Positions 42,960 to 51,343 of a stretch of 64,000 nucleotides of DNA are shown here, piece by piece; within the stretch, counting starts at the first letter, position 1, and every line of letters starts with the position of its first letter. Below the pieces are notes generated by a model, which worked only from the letters and a program-made list of their open reading frames with translations, ran no database searches and was not told the DNA's origin. This stretch comes from Ignavibacteria bacterium (GTDB lineage: Bacteria; Bacteroidota; Ignavibacteria; Kapaibacteriales; UBA4661), in assembly GCA_947459425.1 (NCBI GenBank), contig CANHDJ010000005.1, forward strand, positions 1 through 64,000, read 5' to 3'. Position numbers and translations under genes: made by a program.

Positions 42960-44855
42960 TTACTCATCATCACTCATTTCTGCTGCGGGGAGTTCGATGA
43001 AAAATGATGCGCCATGACCATAGTCGCTTTCGCACCAAACCGTGCCGCCCATTGCCTCCGCCATTTTTTTGACGATAGACAAGCCTAAGCCCGTGGAATG
43101 TTCGCCGCCGGTTGGTTGTGCAGAAAGACGTGCAAATTTACCAAAAAGTTTTGCTTTATCCTCTTCTGTTAATCCTGGACCTTCGTCTTTGACTTCGCAG
43201 CGCACTCGCTTTGTGCCATTCATTGAGCATCGTACCCAAACATTTTTGTTGTGCGGCGAGTATTTAACGGCGTTGGAAATAAGATTGTCCAAAACTTGAA
43301 TCGTCGCATTTTGGTCGGCAAAAGTGTGAAGCAAGCCTTCTTCTGCCTCGAAATTCAGGACAATATCTTTCGCCTGAGCGCGTTGCAGATAATTGTCGCA
43401 GAGTGCTTTGACAATCATCGTGAAGTCGAAATCGCAGAGATACACCTTGATTGCACCACGCTCAATGGCGTTAATATCCAACAGATTCGTAATCAATTCA
43501 AACATCCGTCCGGCAGAACTGAGAATATCATTCGACAATTCCTTAATCTCGTCGTGGCTGATAGCCGTGTGTTCGTCGTGCAGCACTTTTGCCAGCATCC
43601 GAATACCGGAGAGTGGATTTTTCAAGTCGTGTGCTACGATACCGAGAAACTCATTCTTTTCATTGTCAAGCTCGACCAAATGCTTGTTCAACTGCGTAAT
43701 TTCAGCGCGGGTGCTTTCGGTTTCAGCAAAAGCCGTTGCCAGATAGGAATAGGCGTAAATATTGTCAATCGCCGTAGCAGCATACGTCGCAATGGTGCGC
43801 ATCATGTCAATCTGATATTTGGAATACGCATTGATATTAGCGCTTTGTACCGTCAAAACGCCAACAGCACGGTTTTTCACCACCAACGGGAAATAGACTA
43901 ACGACTGCGCGTGTGCTTCTTCCGCACGAAGGCGCGGCACATATTGGCTATAATCCTTCGGAACATTATTCATCACAATTTCCAGACGCTCATTCATACT
44001 TTTCACGGCAAGGCTAGTCTCGTCCTCCAAAGAAATCGGAACGTGGTAGCTTTGATGACCATTAACCATAAAAAGAAGGTATTCAATCGTATTGTCCGCA
44101 TCCCGCGCTACACCAAGTCCGAAGGTCGAAACGTCCAAAAGTTCGCAGACGCTTTGGTACATCGCACTCAAAATGGTCTCGTAATCCAGCGTCGAAGTGA
44201 TTTTCTGCCCCATCGCACTGAGCGTAGAGATGTCTTGATTGATTTTCTGCATTTTATCGTTGAGGTCGCGCAGGGAGTGGTTCATCACTTCCATTTCTGC
44301 CGCCGCATTCGCCAAACGCGAGTAGGAATTGAGGTTGTCAATCGCCACTGCTGCGTATGAGGCGATCGTCCGCAAAATGCCGATATGAATTTCTGCGTAA
44401 GCATTCGGCTGGAAGGATTGCACGGTTATCAAACCGATAGGCTCATTTTTGGCAATAAGCGGGAAATACATTTGCGAGGGAGCTTTGCACTCTTCGGGGC
44501 GCAATGTTTCGACATAATTGCGGTATTCTTCGGCATAGTTCTGCACAATGACTTCTTTGCTATTGTCAATAGCCCACACCGCAAAGCTGGTTTTTTCTTC
44601 CATCACCGCAGAGGGCATATACTCGAACTTTCCTGCTTCGATGTAGTATTGATACTCGATTTCGCCCCATTCGCGGTAAATAGCTATGCCAAAAATATCC
44701 GCCGGCATCAGCTCTTCGATGTTTTTGTGGACGGTGTTCAGAATCGTCTCCAAATCAAGGCTGGAGGTGATACTTTGACCAATTGCACCAAGTTTAACAA
44801 TATCAATGCTCGGACGTTGCGCGTCAAGCGGAGAGGAAGAAACGGAAGCGCTCAT
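42960..44855 (-). CDS. Soluble sensor histidine kinase with two GAF domains
   Basis: A 631-residue cytoplasmic histidine kinase with no transmembrane segment. Two GAF domains form a repeated unit: GLITVQSFQPNAYAEIHIGILRTIASYAAVAIDN and GVLTVQSANINAYSKYQIDMMRTIATYAATAIDN. They are joined by a coiled coil. The HisKA H-box has His near residue 409 (GIVAHDLKNPLSG); HATPase motifs are DNLISNAVKYS, VKDEGPGLTEED and GLGLSIVKKM. The sensed signal is unknown and no cognate response regulator lies beside it. ATG 44855 is used; the upstream in-frame ATG at 44897 adds no domain. Confidence 0.92.
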   Translation of the reverse strand: MSASVSSSPLDAQRPSIDIVKLGAIGQSITSSLDLETILNTVHKNIEELMPADIFGIAIYREWGEIEYQYYIEAGKFEYMPSAVMEEKTSFAVWAIDNSKEVIVQNYAEEYRNYVETLRPEECKAPSQMYFPLIAKNEPIGLITVQSFQPNAYAEIHIGILRTIASYAAVAIDNLNSYSRLANAAAEMEVMNHSLRDLNDKMQKINQDISTLSAMGQKITSTLDYETILSAMYQSVCELLDVSTFGLGVARDADNTIEYLLFMVNGHQSYHVPISLEDETSLAVKSMNERLEIVMNNVPKDYSQYVPRLRAEEAHAQSLVYFPLVVKNRAVGVLTVQSANINAYSKYQIDMMRTIATYAATAIDNIYAYSYLATAFAETESTRAEITQLNKHLVELDNEKNEFLGIVAHDLKNPLSGIRMLAKVLHDEHTAISHDEIKELSNDILSSAGRMFELITNLLDINAIERGAIKVYLCDFDFTMIVKALCDNYLQRAQAKDIVLNFEAEEGLLHTFADQNATIQVLDNLISNAVKYSPHNKNVWVRCSMNGTKRVRCEVKDEGPGLTEEDKAKLFGKFARLSAQPTGGEHSTGLGLSIVKKMAEAMGGTVWCESDYGHGASFFIELPAAEMSDDE

Positions 44856-45038
44856 AAAACGGTGAACCAACGGTGAAACATGAAGGAATGAACACAATTA
44901 CGCTGCATACAAATAGCCATGAATAACGGCTAGGAAATATACAGAGAAATCAGAGTAAATCCTACACTTTCCATGCCAAACTTTTGAGAAAATATCTTTG
45001 GGCAACGATTGGGTATCGGCTGCCATCGGTTATTAACG

Positions 45039-45077
45039 CAAAAACGGCTCTGGAAGGTCGTTTCCAAAGCCGTTTTT
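45039..45077 (-). terminator. Intrinsic terminator of the DUF4249 gene
   Basis: A stem AAAACGGCT..TGGAA / TTCCA..AGCCGTTTT with a mid-stem mismatch is followed on the minus strand by a T-tract. It lies downstream of 45099-46094. Confidence 0.75.
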
Positions 45078-45098
45078 TTGGAGGAAATGCCGAAAAAA

Positions 45099-46094
45099 TT
45101 ACGGGCGCACCGTCAACTGCAATGCCCGCGATTGTCCAATAAACAAGCCAATACCTTCGCCCGTCACGTTCCAAAGCGGATTTTGCCCACTATTCCCAAA
45201 AGGGCTACCGTTAGGGCTGTTGCGAGCTTGGGTTGTGATAAAATTCAGCAAAGCGTCGTCATGCGCAATCACCCGAATTATACTAACGGTTGTCGCCGTC
45301 GAAAGCGCGAAAATAATGGGTTTGAAGACTGAATCGCCGCGCAAGAAAAATCGCGTTTGCGATTGAATATTCATCGGCATATTTGCAGTGCTTCCGCCAA
45401 GCAAGGTGTTGGTATTTACCGAAATCTGATTCGTCGTCGAAAGGCGGCTCACGGTGTCTCGTGCAACAAATGATTCAATGCGATATGCCTCGCCCTGACG
45501 CGCTAACACTGGCACAATCACGGTTGCTAACATCGAAGGTGCAATGCCGGAGGCAGGAAATGAGCGCTCTCGCGGCACAACATACCGAAACGGCTCCGGT
45601 CGCCAGACAACACGCGCATCGGCGGAAAGTGTCGGTTCGGCAGGAATTCGCGTTGTTGCGGTGGCTTGTTTGCCATTCCAAGAAACTTGTAAGGTATAGC
45701 TCTTGCCAACCTGCACCGTAAGTCCGGGAGCCTCGTACAGACTGGGCTGGTTAGCAAGATTGAAATTAAGGCTATCTATCGTTGTTGTCGGCGCAACACG
45801 TGCTTGTAAACGAAGCGGATACGATGTGCCGTCCACCGTGATAGATGCTTGTGCATTCTCAACACGGCTTCGTTCCACGTTGAATGTGTCCAAAGGCGGC
45901 AAGGTGCGTGTGATTTGGATGTTTTTTATTGGCTCACCCCCGATGAGCGACGCATAGATAACAATTTGTTCTCGGTATGTGAGTTCCACACCTGTTACCG
46001 TTGTTGGCATACAACTTTGCAGCACCCATGCGCCTACAAAGAACGCAACGACGCAGACAAGCGTAATAGTAATATTTCTGAGAAACAATTTCAT
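45099..46094 (-). CDS. DUF4249 lipoprotein
   Basis: A 331-residue lipoprotein (LQSCMPT lipobox after a hydrophobic helix) with the DUF4249 pattern TYREQIVIYASLIGGEPIKNIQI near the N-terminus. DUF4249 proteins are typically encoded next to a TonB-dependent receptor with a carboxypeptidase-regulatory domain, as here with the gene 53 bp upstream. They probably act together in substrate uptake at the outer membrane, in the manner of SusD-like partners, although homology to SusD is not implied. Confidence 0.85.
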   Translation of the reverse strand: MKLFLRNITITLVCVVAFFVGAWVLQSCMPTTVTGVELTYREQIVIYASLIGGEPIKNIQITRTLPPLDTFNVERSRVENAQASITVDGTSYPLRLQARVAPTTTIDSLNFNLANQPSLYEAPGLTVQVGKSYTLQVSWNGKQATATTRIPAEPTLSADARVVWRPEPFRYVVPRERSFPASGIAPSMLATVIVPVLARQGEAYRIESFVARDTVSRLSTTNQISVNTNTLLGGSTANMPMNIQSQTRFFLRGDSVFKPIIFALSTATTVSIIRVIAHDDALLNFITTQARNSPNGSPFGNSGQNPLWNVTGEGIGLFIGQSRALQLTVRP

Positions 46095-46147
46095 ACAATC
46101 AATATCAAAAAGGGTTCAAAAATGTATCGTGGTGGTAATGCAAAAAA

Positions 46148-48577
46148 TTAAAACTTAAAACCAATGCTGAGTGTTGGAATGATACCGAACAGCACCGTTT
46201 GCTGGACGCTTGGAATCAAGACATTGGCAGAACGCGCTGTTACGCCTTCCATTGGCACAGGCGCAGTGACGGCTTGTCCATAGCGGACAGTCCATTGAAA
46301 CGGATTTTGACGGTTGTAAGCGTTGTAAACACTAAGTGCGGCATTGAAAGGAAGATTAAACCACGTGAAAAAGTGCGTGATGTTCACATCAAGTTTGTGG
46401 AAATCCGGCAGACGGAAGCCGTTACGCTCGGTGTAGTTCACCCGAACACCCTGAATAAGCGGGTTCGTCTGCTGAATACCACCGACCGTTGGGAAAGAAT
46501 ATTGCGCTGAGGGCATCGTAAATGCTTGTCCGGTGGCAAATGTCCATGTAGCACCGATTTCCCAATCATCGCTGATTTTATACGTCCCAACAAGGGAAAT
46601 ATCGTGGCGGCGGTCGAAACGTGGGAAATATGGCTTCCCATCGTTCAGTTCAGCAAACGTGCGGGTTGCCCATGAAAGCGTGTATCCAAGCCACCCTGTG
46701 AAAGCACCCATGCGCTTTTCCAAGAAAAATTCCACACCGTAAGCATCGCCTATGCCTTCGGTCAAAACGGCTTCCGTCGGTGTGAGCAAGCCAAAAGGCG
46801 CATTATCTCTAAATTCATAGAGATTGCGCATAAATTTGTAATAGCCTTCTACGCTGAAAAAATATTCACCATTAAAGAGCTTTGTTTCCGCGCCAAGCAC
46901 GTACTGAACAGCATTGGCGGGCTTGATATTGTTGGTTGCAGGAAACCACGTATCGGTCGGCAGAGCAACGTCGTTGCGAATAACCAGATGCAAAAACTGA
47001 TTTGCTACGGCAAAAGCGGCTTTGAAGGACAATTCATTCAAAATAGTGCCGGGCGTTTCGTCCTCGAAAACATTATAGGAAAACGACGCTCGTGGTTCAG
47101 GCAAAAAACGGTCTCCACGTTGGAAATACGCCATTCGCAGACCCAAATTTGTTGAAAATTGCGGTGTAATCTGCCATTCGTCTTGTGCATAAACAGAGGC
47201 TTCGAGAGCATCAATCGTATTGGCTGCGCCCAAGGCAGAAAGTGCTTGCTGGAAAGGGAGGCTTTTGGATTCGACCAGTGTGGTAAAGCGGTGGAAGGTC
47301 GCATCGAAGCCAAATTTTACGTTATGCTCTTCTGCTGGGAAATACTGTGCATCGCCGCGTAGTGTGAAATCTCGAATTTGGGAAAATGTTGTGAAGCCGA
47401 CTTCGTTTGCACCCGACCCAAAACCAATATTGATGCCATTGCGGTAATCGGTATAAATCGCAGAAAAATTTGTGAAGAGCGAAGGATTGACAACGTGCGC
47501 CCAGCGAATATTTGCCGTCGCATTGCCCCAATCAATACCGAATTTTAGCGCTGCATCGCCATCTCCTGCTGTTGAGGACAAAACATCATTGCCAAAATAA
47601 CCACTGGCATAAATGCGGTCATTTTCGGAGATTTTGTAATTGATTTTTGCGTTGACATCGTAAAAATAATAATTGAGGCTGCTTTGGTTGCCGCTAATCG
47701 CAGAACTGAGCGCCAAAAGTGGGTCTAAGTACGTGCGCCGCCCCGAAACCATAAACGAAGCATCCTCACCAATCGGACCTTCGACCGTTGCCCGCGCCGC
47801 AATCAGGCTCAAGTTTGCCGTACCGCTAATTTTCTCTTTTGTCCCTTCTTTCATGGTCAAGTCAATAACACTCGAAAGCCGTCCGCCGTATTCTGCCGGA
47901 AATGCTCCTTTAATCACGCGCACATCACGAATAGCATCGTTATTGAACACGCTCAAAAAACCGCCTAAGTGCGAGGGATTATAGACAATCACACCATCCA
48001 ACAGCGTTAAATTTTGGTCAGGCGACCCGCCGCGCACATACAAACCGCTTGAAAGCTCGCCGCCAGACTTAATACCAGGCATATACTGAAGCATTCGGAA
48101 CACATCCGCCTCGCCGCCAATCGTGGGAAGTTTACGCACCATCTCTGCTTTGAGCGCAACGGCACTGATGCTGGCGGTGGATTTCGTTTCGCGGTCAGCT
48201 TGGACGGTTACCTCTCCGGCGCTGACATTTGCTTGCTTCATAGCAATATTGACGCGAATACTCGCATCTGCTTTATCAATAACGATGGGCTTGACAAATG
48301 TTTTCAACCCGACACCGCGAACAATCAGGAACCACGAGCCTTGTGGCGCTCCGGCAATCGAATAAAACCCGTACTTATTCGTCCGCGCCCCCCGCAATAT
48401 CGCCGATGCGGACGAAGCCTTGTCGTCTTTCGACAAAATGACATTGACACCAATGACCGCCTCGCCCGATACAGCTTCGCTGACCGTGCCGGAGACAACG
48501 CCATTTTGCGCCCATATCGGCGCAGTAAGAAGAAAAAAGATACTCGCAAGCGCAAGACCTCGTTGCAAAAACATCAT
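46148..48577 (-). CDS. TonB-dependent receptor with carboxypeptidase-regulatory-like domain
   Basis: An 809-residue outer-membrane receptor. A signal peptide ending IWAQ is followed by a CarboxypepD_reg-like domain (NGVVSGTVSEAVSGEAVIGVN to RVNIAMKQ). The plug begins KLPTIGGEADVFRMLQYMPGIKSGGELSSGLYVRGGSPDQNLTLLDG, and the barrel ends PTLSIGFKF. It is followed by the DUF4249 lipoprotein gene, forming an uptake pair. Either of two adjacent ATGs (48577, 48574) may be the start. Substrate unknown. Confidence 0.92.
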   Translation of the reverse strand: MMFLQRGLALASIFFLLTAPIWAQNGVVSGTVSEAVSGEAVIGVNVILSKDDKASSASAILRGARTNKYGFYSIAGAPQGSWFLIVRGVGLKTFVKPIVIDKADASIRVNIAMKQANVSAGEVTVQADRETKSTASISAVALKAEMVRKLPTIGGEADVFRMLQYMPGIKSGGELSSGLYVRGGSPDQNLTLLDGVIVYNPSHLGGFLSVFNNDAIRDVRVIKGAFPAEYGGRLSSVIDLTMKEGTKEKISGTANLSLIAARATVEGPIGEDASFMVSGRRTYLDPLLALSSAISGNQSSLNYYFYDVNAKINYKISENDRIYASGYFGNDVLSSTAGDGDAALKFGIDWGNATANIRWAHVVNPSLFTNFSAIYTDYRNGINIGFGSGANEVGFTTFSQIRDFTLRGDAQYFPAEEHNVKFGFDATFHRFTTLVESKSLPFQQALSALGAANTIDALEASVYAQDEWQITPQFSTNLGLRMAYFQRGDRFLPEPRASFSYNVFEDETPGTILNELSFKAAFAVANQFLHLVIRNDVALPTDTWFPATNNIKPANAVQYVLGAETKLFNGEYFFSVEGYYKFMRNLYEFRDNAPFGLLTPTEAVLTEGIGDAYGVEFFLEKRMGAFTGWLGYTLSWATRTFAELNDGKPYFPRFDRRHDISLVGTYKISDDWEIGATWTFATGQAFTMPSAQYSFPTVGGIQQTNPLIQGVRVNYTERNGFRLPDFHKLDVNITHFFTWFNLPFNAALSVYNAYNRQNPFQWTVRYGQAVTAPVPMEGVTARSANVLIPSVQQTVLFGIIPTLSIGFKF

Positions 48578-48690
48578 GGAATAACCTTCAGTGAAATGAA
48601 TGGTGGTGAAAAATGGTTCAGACAGAAGAAGCCTTCAGAAAAGGCTTGGTTACAGTTTTATACGGAATGTTTTGTCATCAACGATGGCGG

Positions 48691-49197
48691 TTATGAACGT
48701 TTGATAGTCAACGATTTTACTTGTCGAACCCAGCGACCATTGCGTTTTTCGTGGGGAACGATGATGCAGAGCGCACCAGCATAGTCGTCAAGCGGTTTCC
48801 CATCACGTTTATCAGCAAGTAAAACAATATTTTCCGTGACAAGCGGATCAAGTTCCGGCAAAGCAAACACGACTTTGTAGCCGTCGAGTGCTTCCACAAC
48901 GAGATATTTTGAAAGCTCGGAATGTTTAAGATCTGCACCAAATTTTACTCCCCCACGACGTAAAACCTCGTGAAGCTCAACGCCTTCAAACGTGACCATT
49001 GTTGTTGATTTGTAATTTTTCGCGCTGACTTTTTTGCGTGGCATTGTTTCTAATACCTTGTAGTCGAGCGCGAGACGAGGTATTCCATCGCCTTCAATAA
49101 TGAGCGAATCGCCTGTAGCCGCAAGTAATGAGGTTGTCTGGATTTCAACGGTAAAAAACAGCACAAAAGAGAATGCAAGCCAGAGAAAAGACTTCAT
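48691..49197 (-). CDS. Exported sulfite-oxidase-fold (molybdopterin-binding-like) domain protein
   Basis: A 168-residue exported protein (signal to about residue 27). It matches the oxidoreductase molybdopterin-binding fold: TTMVTFEGVELHEVLRRGGVKF, LVVEALDGYKVVFALPELDPLV, ENIVLLADKRDGKPLDD and the terminal GRWVRQVKSLTI. The cofactor-coordinating cysteine of sulfite oxidases is not evident. It resembles the stand-alone, probably cofactor-free members. It lies 113 bp upstream of the TonB receptor and could be part of the same unit. Confidence 0.78.
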   Translation of the reverse strand: MKSFLWLAFSFVLFFTVEIQTTSLLAATGDSLIIEGDGIPRLALDYKVLETMPRKKVSAKNYKSTTMVTFEGVELHEVLRRGGVKFGADLKHSELSKYLVVEALDGYKVVFALPELDPLVTENIVLLADKRDGKPLDDYAGALCIIVPHEKRNGRWVRQVKSLTIKRS

Positions 49198-49433
49198 CGG
49201 GGTTTCATGGTGTGTTCATGAGTAAGTATTTATACCAATAGAAACGATTAAAGTTGTACGATATTGTACGAATACACTGCTTTTTTTGTTCAATAGCGAA
49301 TTACACCACTAATGCCGTGATATTTCAAACCGATTTTTCCCATCATGGTTTGTGTTCGTGAGAATTTTTTTTTGAGCATATTTGTAAAAAAGAATCACGA
49401 GCAATCACCTTTCCAACGATTCGACAAGCGTTC

Positions 49434-50225
49434 ATGGAACACATTCAAACTCTCTCGACTCTGCGCGGACGACTGGTTTTGCGCGATATTGTCCGCGAAT
49501 TGCGGTATGAAAAACAGGTCAGCAGCATCACGACATTGCTGACGTGCTGGCGGCTTTGTTGCTTCGAGCGCGAGGTGTACAGGTACAGCAAGCGCCAAGT
49601 GACGGTAATACACAAACTTGGGCTGTTTCGCGGAACATCACTCTGGTTGCAGGAGGTCGTCAATCGATTCTATTTTTCGACCATCAATTCTCTGGTGTAT
49701 TTGGGAGCCGCTATTTTGCTCGTGGTCATCTCCGGCTATCGCTTCACCGATCGCGTCGATACGAAATTGGTGATAGCTGGCGTGGGGTTGGAGGCACTTA
49801 TGCTGGTTATTCTTTTTGTCGTCATGTTTTTCTCGCCGTCGGACGATATTGACATGGAGGATGTCGCTGCCGAAACCGAAGATTCCAGTGAAATGCGCGA
49901 ATTGATTGGCGAAATCGGTGATATTGCTACCGACTACGCATCCGCCGGAGTCCGCTTGGAATCTATTGCGGTGGCACTCGCCGATGTAACCGCACGGCAG
50001 GACGAGCTTTTGGGAGCAGTCAACGACGTAGCCCGCGCCGTCTCCTTTGCCGCCAACCCGCAACCGGAATTTATCGAAACTATGCGCCAAACGAATCTTA
50101 CGCTGCAAGCCTTTCACCTCAACGTCCAAGCACTCGTCGAAGCCACGCACACGCTTCGGCGTGAGGAAATACAACGCGCTGTGCGTGTTGAAGTCGAGCG
50201 GATGTTGGAGCAGCGTATTCGCTAA
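49434..50225 (+). CDS. Membrane protein with C-terminal coiled tail
   Basis: A 263-residue protein. The N-terminal ~70 residues are basic and helical. Two transmembrane helices follow near residues 80-102 (SLVYLGAAILLVVISGY) and 110-130 (VIAGVGLEALMLVILFVVMFF). An acidic linker (SPSDDIDMEDVAAETEDSSE) and a long amphipathic, probably coiled-coil C-terminus (residues ~145-260) complete it. I recognise no family. It is transcribed divergently from the preceding gene and ends before a bidirectional terminator. Confidence 0.78.
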   Translation: MEHIQTLSTLRGRLVLRDIVRELRYEKQVSSITTLLTCWRLCCFEREVYRYSKRQVTVIHKLGLFRGTSLWLQEVVNRFYFSTINSLVYLGAAILLVVISGYRFTDRVDTKLVIAGVGLEALMLVILFVVMFFSPSDDIDMEDVAAETEDSSEMRELIGEIGDIATDYASAGVRLESIAVALADVTARQDELLGAVNDVARAVSFAANPQPEFIETMRQTNLTLQAFHLNVQALVEATHTLRREEIQRAVRVEVERMLEQRIR

Positions 50226-50312
50226 TCATAACGACAATGCGCAGAGACAGCGCATAGCTCAAATGGCGTAATGAAAGCACCATAAAAACCCAAACACTGG
50301 CTATTTTGCTAT

Positions 50313-50360
50313 AAAAAAATGGCGTAACTGCTTCAACGTGAGCAATTACGCCATTTTTTT
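50313..50360. terminator. Bidirectional intrinsic terminator
   Basis: A stem AAATGGCGTAA..TGCT / AGCA..TTACGCCATTT with one mismatch and A/T tracts on both sides. It separates the plus-strand membrane protein gene from the GlsB-like gene. Confidence 0.85.
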
Positions 50361-50386
50361 GAGTACGAAGAAAACCAGACCGTTTT

Positions 50387-50635
50387 CTACCCTTTCAACA
50401 TCCGATAGCCACCCAACAACACCAATGAGCCAACGATTGCCAGACCAAAGCTGCGAAGATTGAAGCCCGAAATATCGCCAAAGCCCAAAAATGTGCCAAT
50501 CCAACCGCCCAGAATGCCACCGGCAATACCGATGATGCTCGTAATAATCCAACCGCCCGGATCTTTGCCTGGCATAATCCATTTTGCCAGCGCCCCAGCT
50601 ATTAAGCCAAAAACAATCCAAGAAATAATACCCAT
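50387..50635 (-). CDS. GlsB/YeaQ/YmgE-family small membrane protein
   Basis: An 82-residue, three-helix membrane protein of the transglycosylase-associated (GlsB/YeaQ) family. The full signature is WIVFGLIAGALAKWIMPGKDPGGW, then ITSIIGIAGGILGGWIGTFLGF and FGLAIVGSLVLLGGYRM. It is linked with stress responses in other bacteria but biochemically uncharacterised. A GAGGAG site 8 nt upstream fixes ATG 50635. Confidence 0.93.
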   Translation of the reverse strand: MGIISWIVFGLIAGALAKWIMPGKDPGGWIITSIIGIAGGILGGWIGTFLGFGDISGFNLRSFGLAIVGSLVLLGGYRMLKG

Positions 50636-50686
50636 TACGTCTCTCCTCTGAATAAAAATGAAACAAAAACCGTTGCTCAACGGGTG

Positions 50687-51292
50687 CTATAAATTACGCA
50701 ATTTCTCTCGCCAATTTCCCACAAAACCGATAACACGCCGCAAATAACCGATAAGTTTGGGAATAATGATAAATGCCGCAACAACGCCGACGACAACAAC
50801 GGCAATCATTACCATCGGATAGTACACCGCCAGCGATACGCCGCCGATTGTCAGCACGTCCTCTGCTGCGCTGACGGCGATATTGGAGACGGGTTCGGGA
50901 CTGGTGTTGATGGCAGCACGGGTGGTGGCTTTGGTGGTGTGCGACGTTAATGCCAAACCACCGCCGATAAGGAGCGCAATCGTCTGAATTGTTGAATCAA
51001 ACGTCGTGACACTCGCCGCCGCCAATACCGCACCCGCCGGAACACGAATAAAGGTGTGAATGGCATCCCACGCCGTATCAACGGCAGGAATTTTATCGGC
51101 AACAAATTCTACACAGTACATCGCTCCGGCAATACCAATAACCCACCAATTCGTCAAAGCGTCCAAACTGCCCGGCAAAGGAACGTGCGCAAAACGTCCC
51201 AACAAGCCAAGCGTGGCGACTGTTGCGTAAAGATTCACGCCAGAAAGCCACGATGACCCCATTGCCATTGCCAATGTACTGGTTGTGTCCAT
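50687..51292 (-). CDS. DUF4126 membrane protein
   Basis: A 201-residue integral membrane protein with about five or six helices. It has the DUF4126 pattern MGSSWLSGVNLYATVATLGLLGRF, LTNWWVIGIAGAMYCVEFVADKIPAVDTAWDAIHTFIRVPAGAVLAA. Function unknown. It lies 51 bp upstream of the GlsB-like gene and may be co-transcribed with it; both are small stress-type or envelope proteins. Confidence 0.88.
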   Translation of the reverse strand: MDTTSTLAMAMGSSWLSGVNLYATVATLGLLGRFAHVPLPGSLDALTNWWVIGIAGAMYCVEFVADKIPAVDTAWDAIHTFIRVPAGAVLAAASVTTFDSTIQTIALLIGGGLALTSHTTKATTRAAINTSPEPVSNIAVSAAEDVLTIGGVSLAVYYPMVMIAVVVVGVVAAFIIIPKLIGYLRRVIGFVGNWREKLRNL

Positions 51293-51343
51293 GATACTTA
51301 CGAGATGGAATGAAGAAAAGGCGGTTTTATCAATCTGGTCTTT

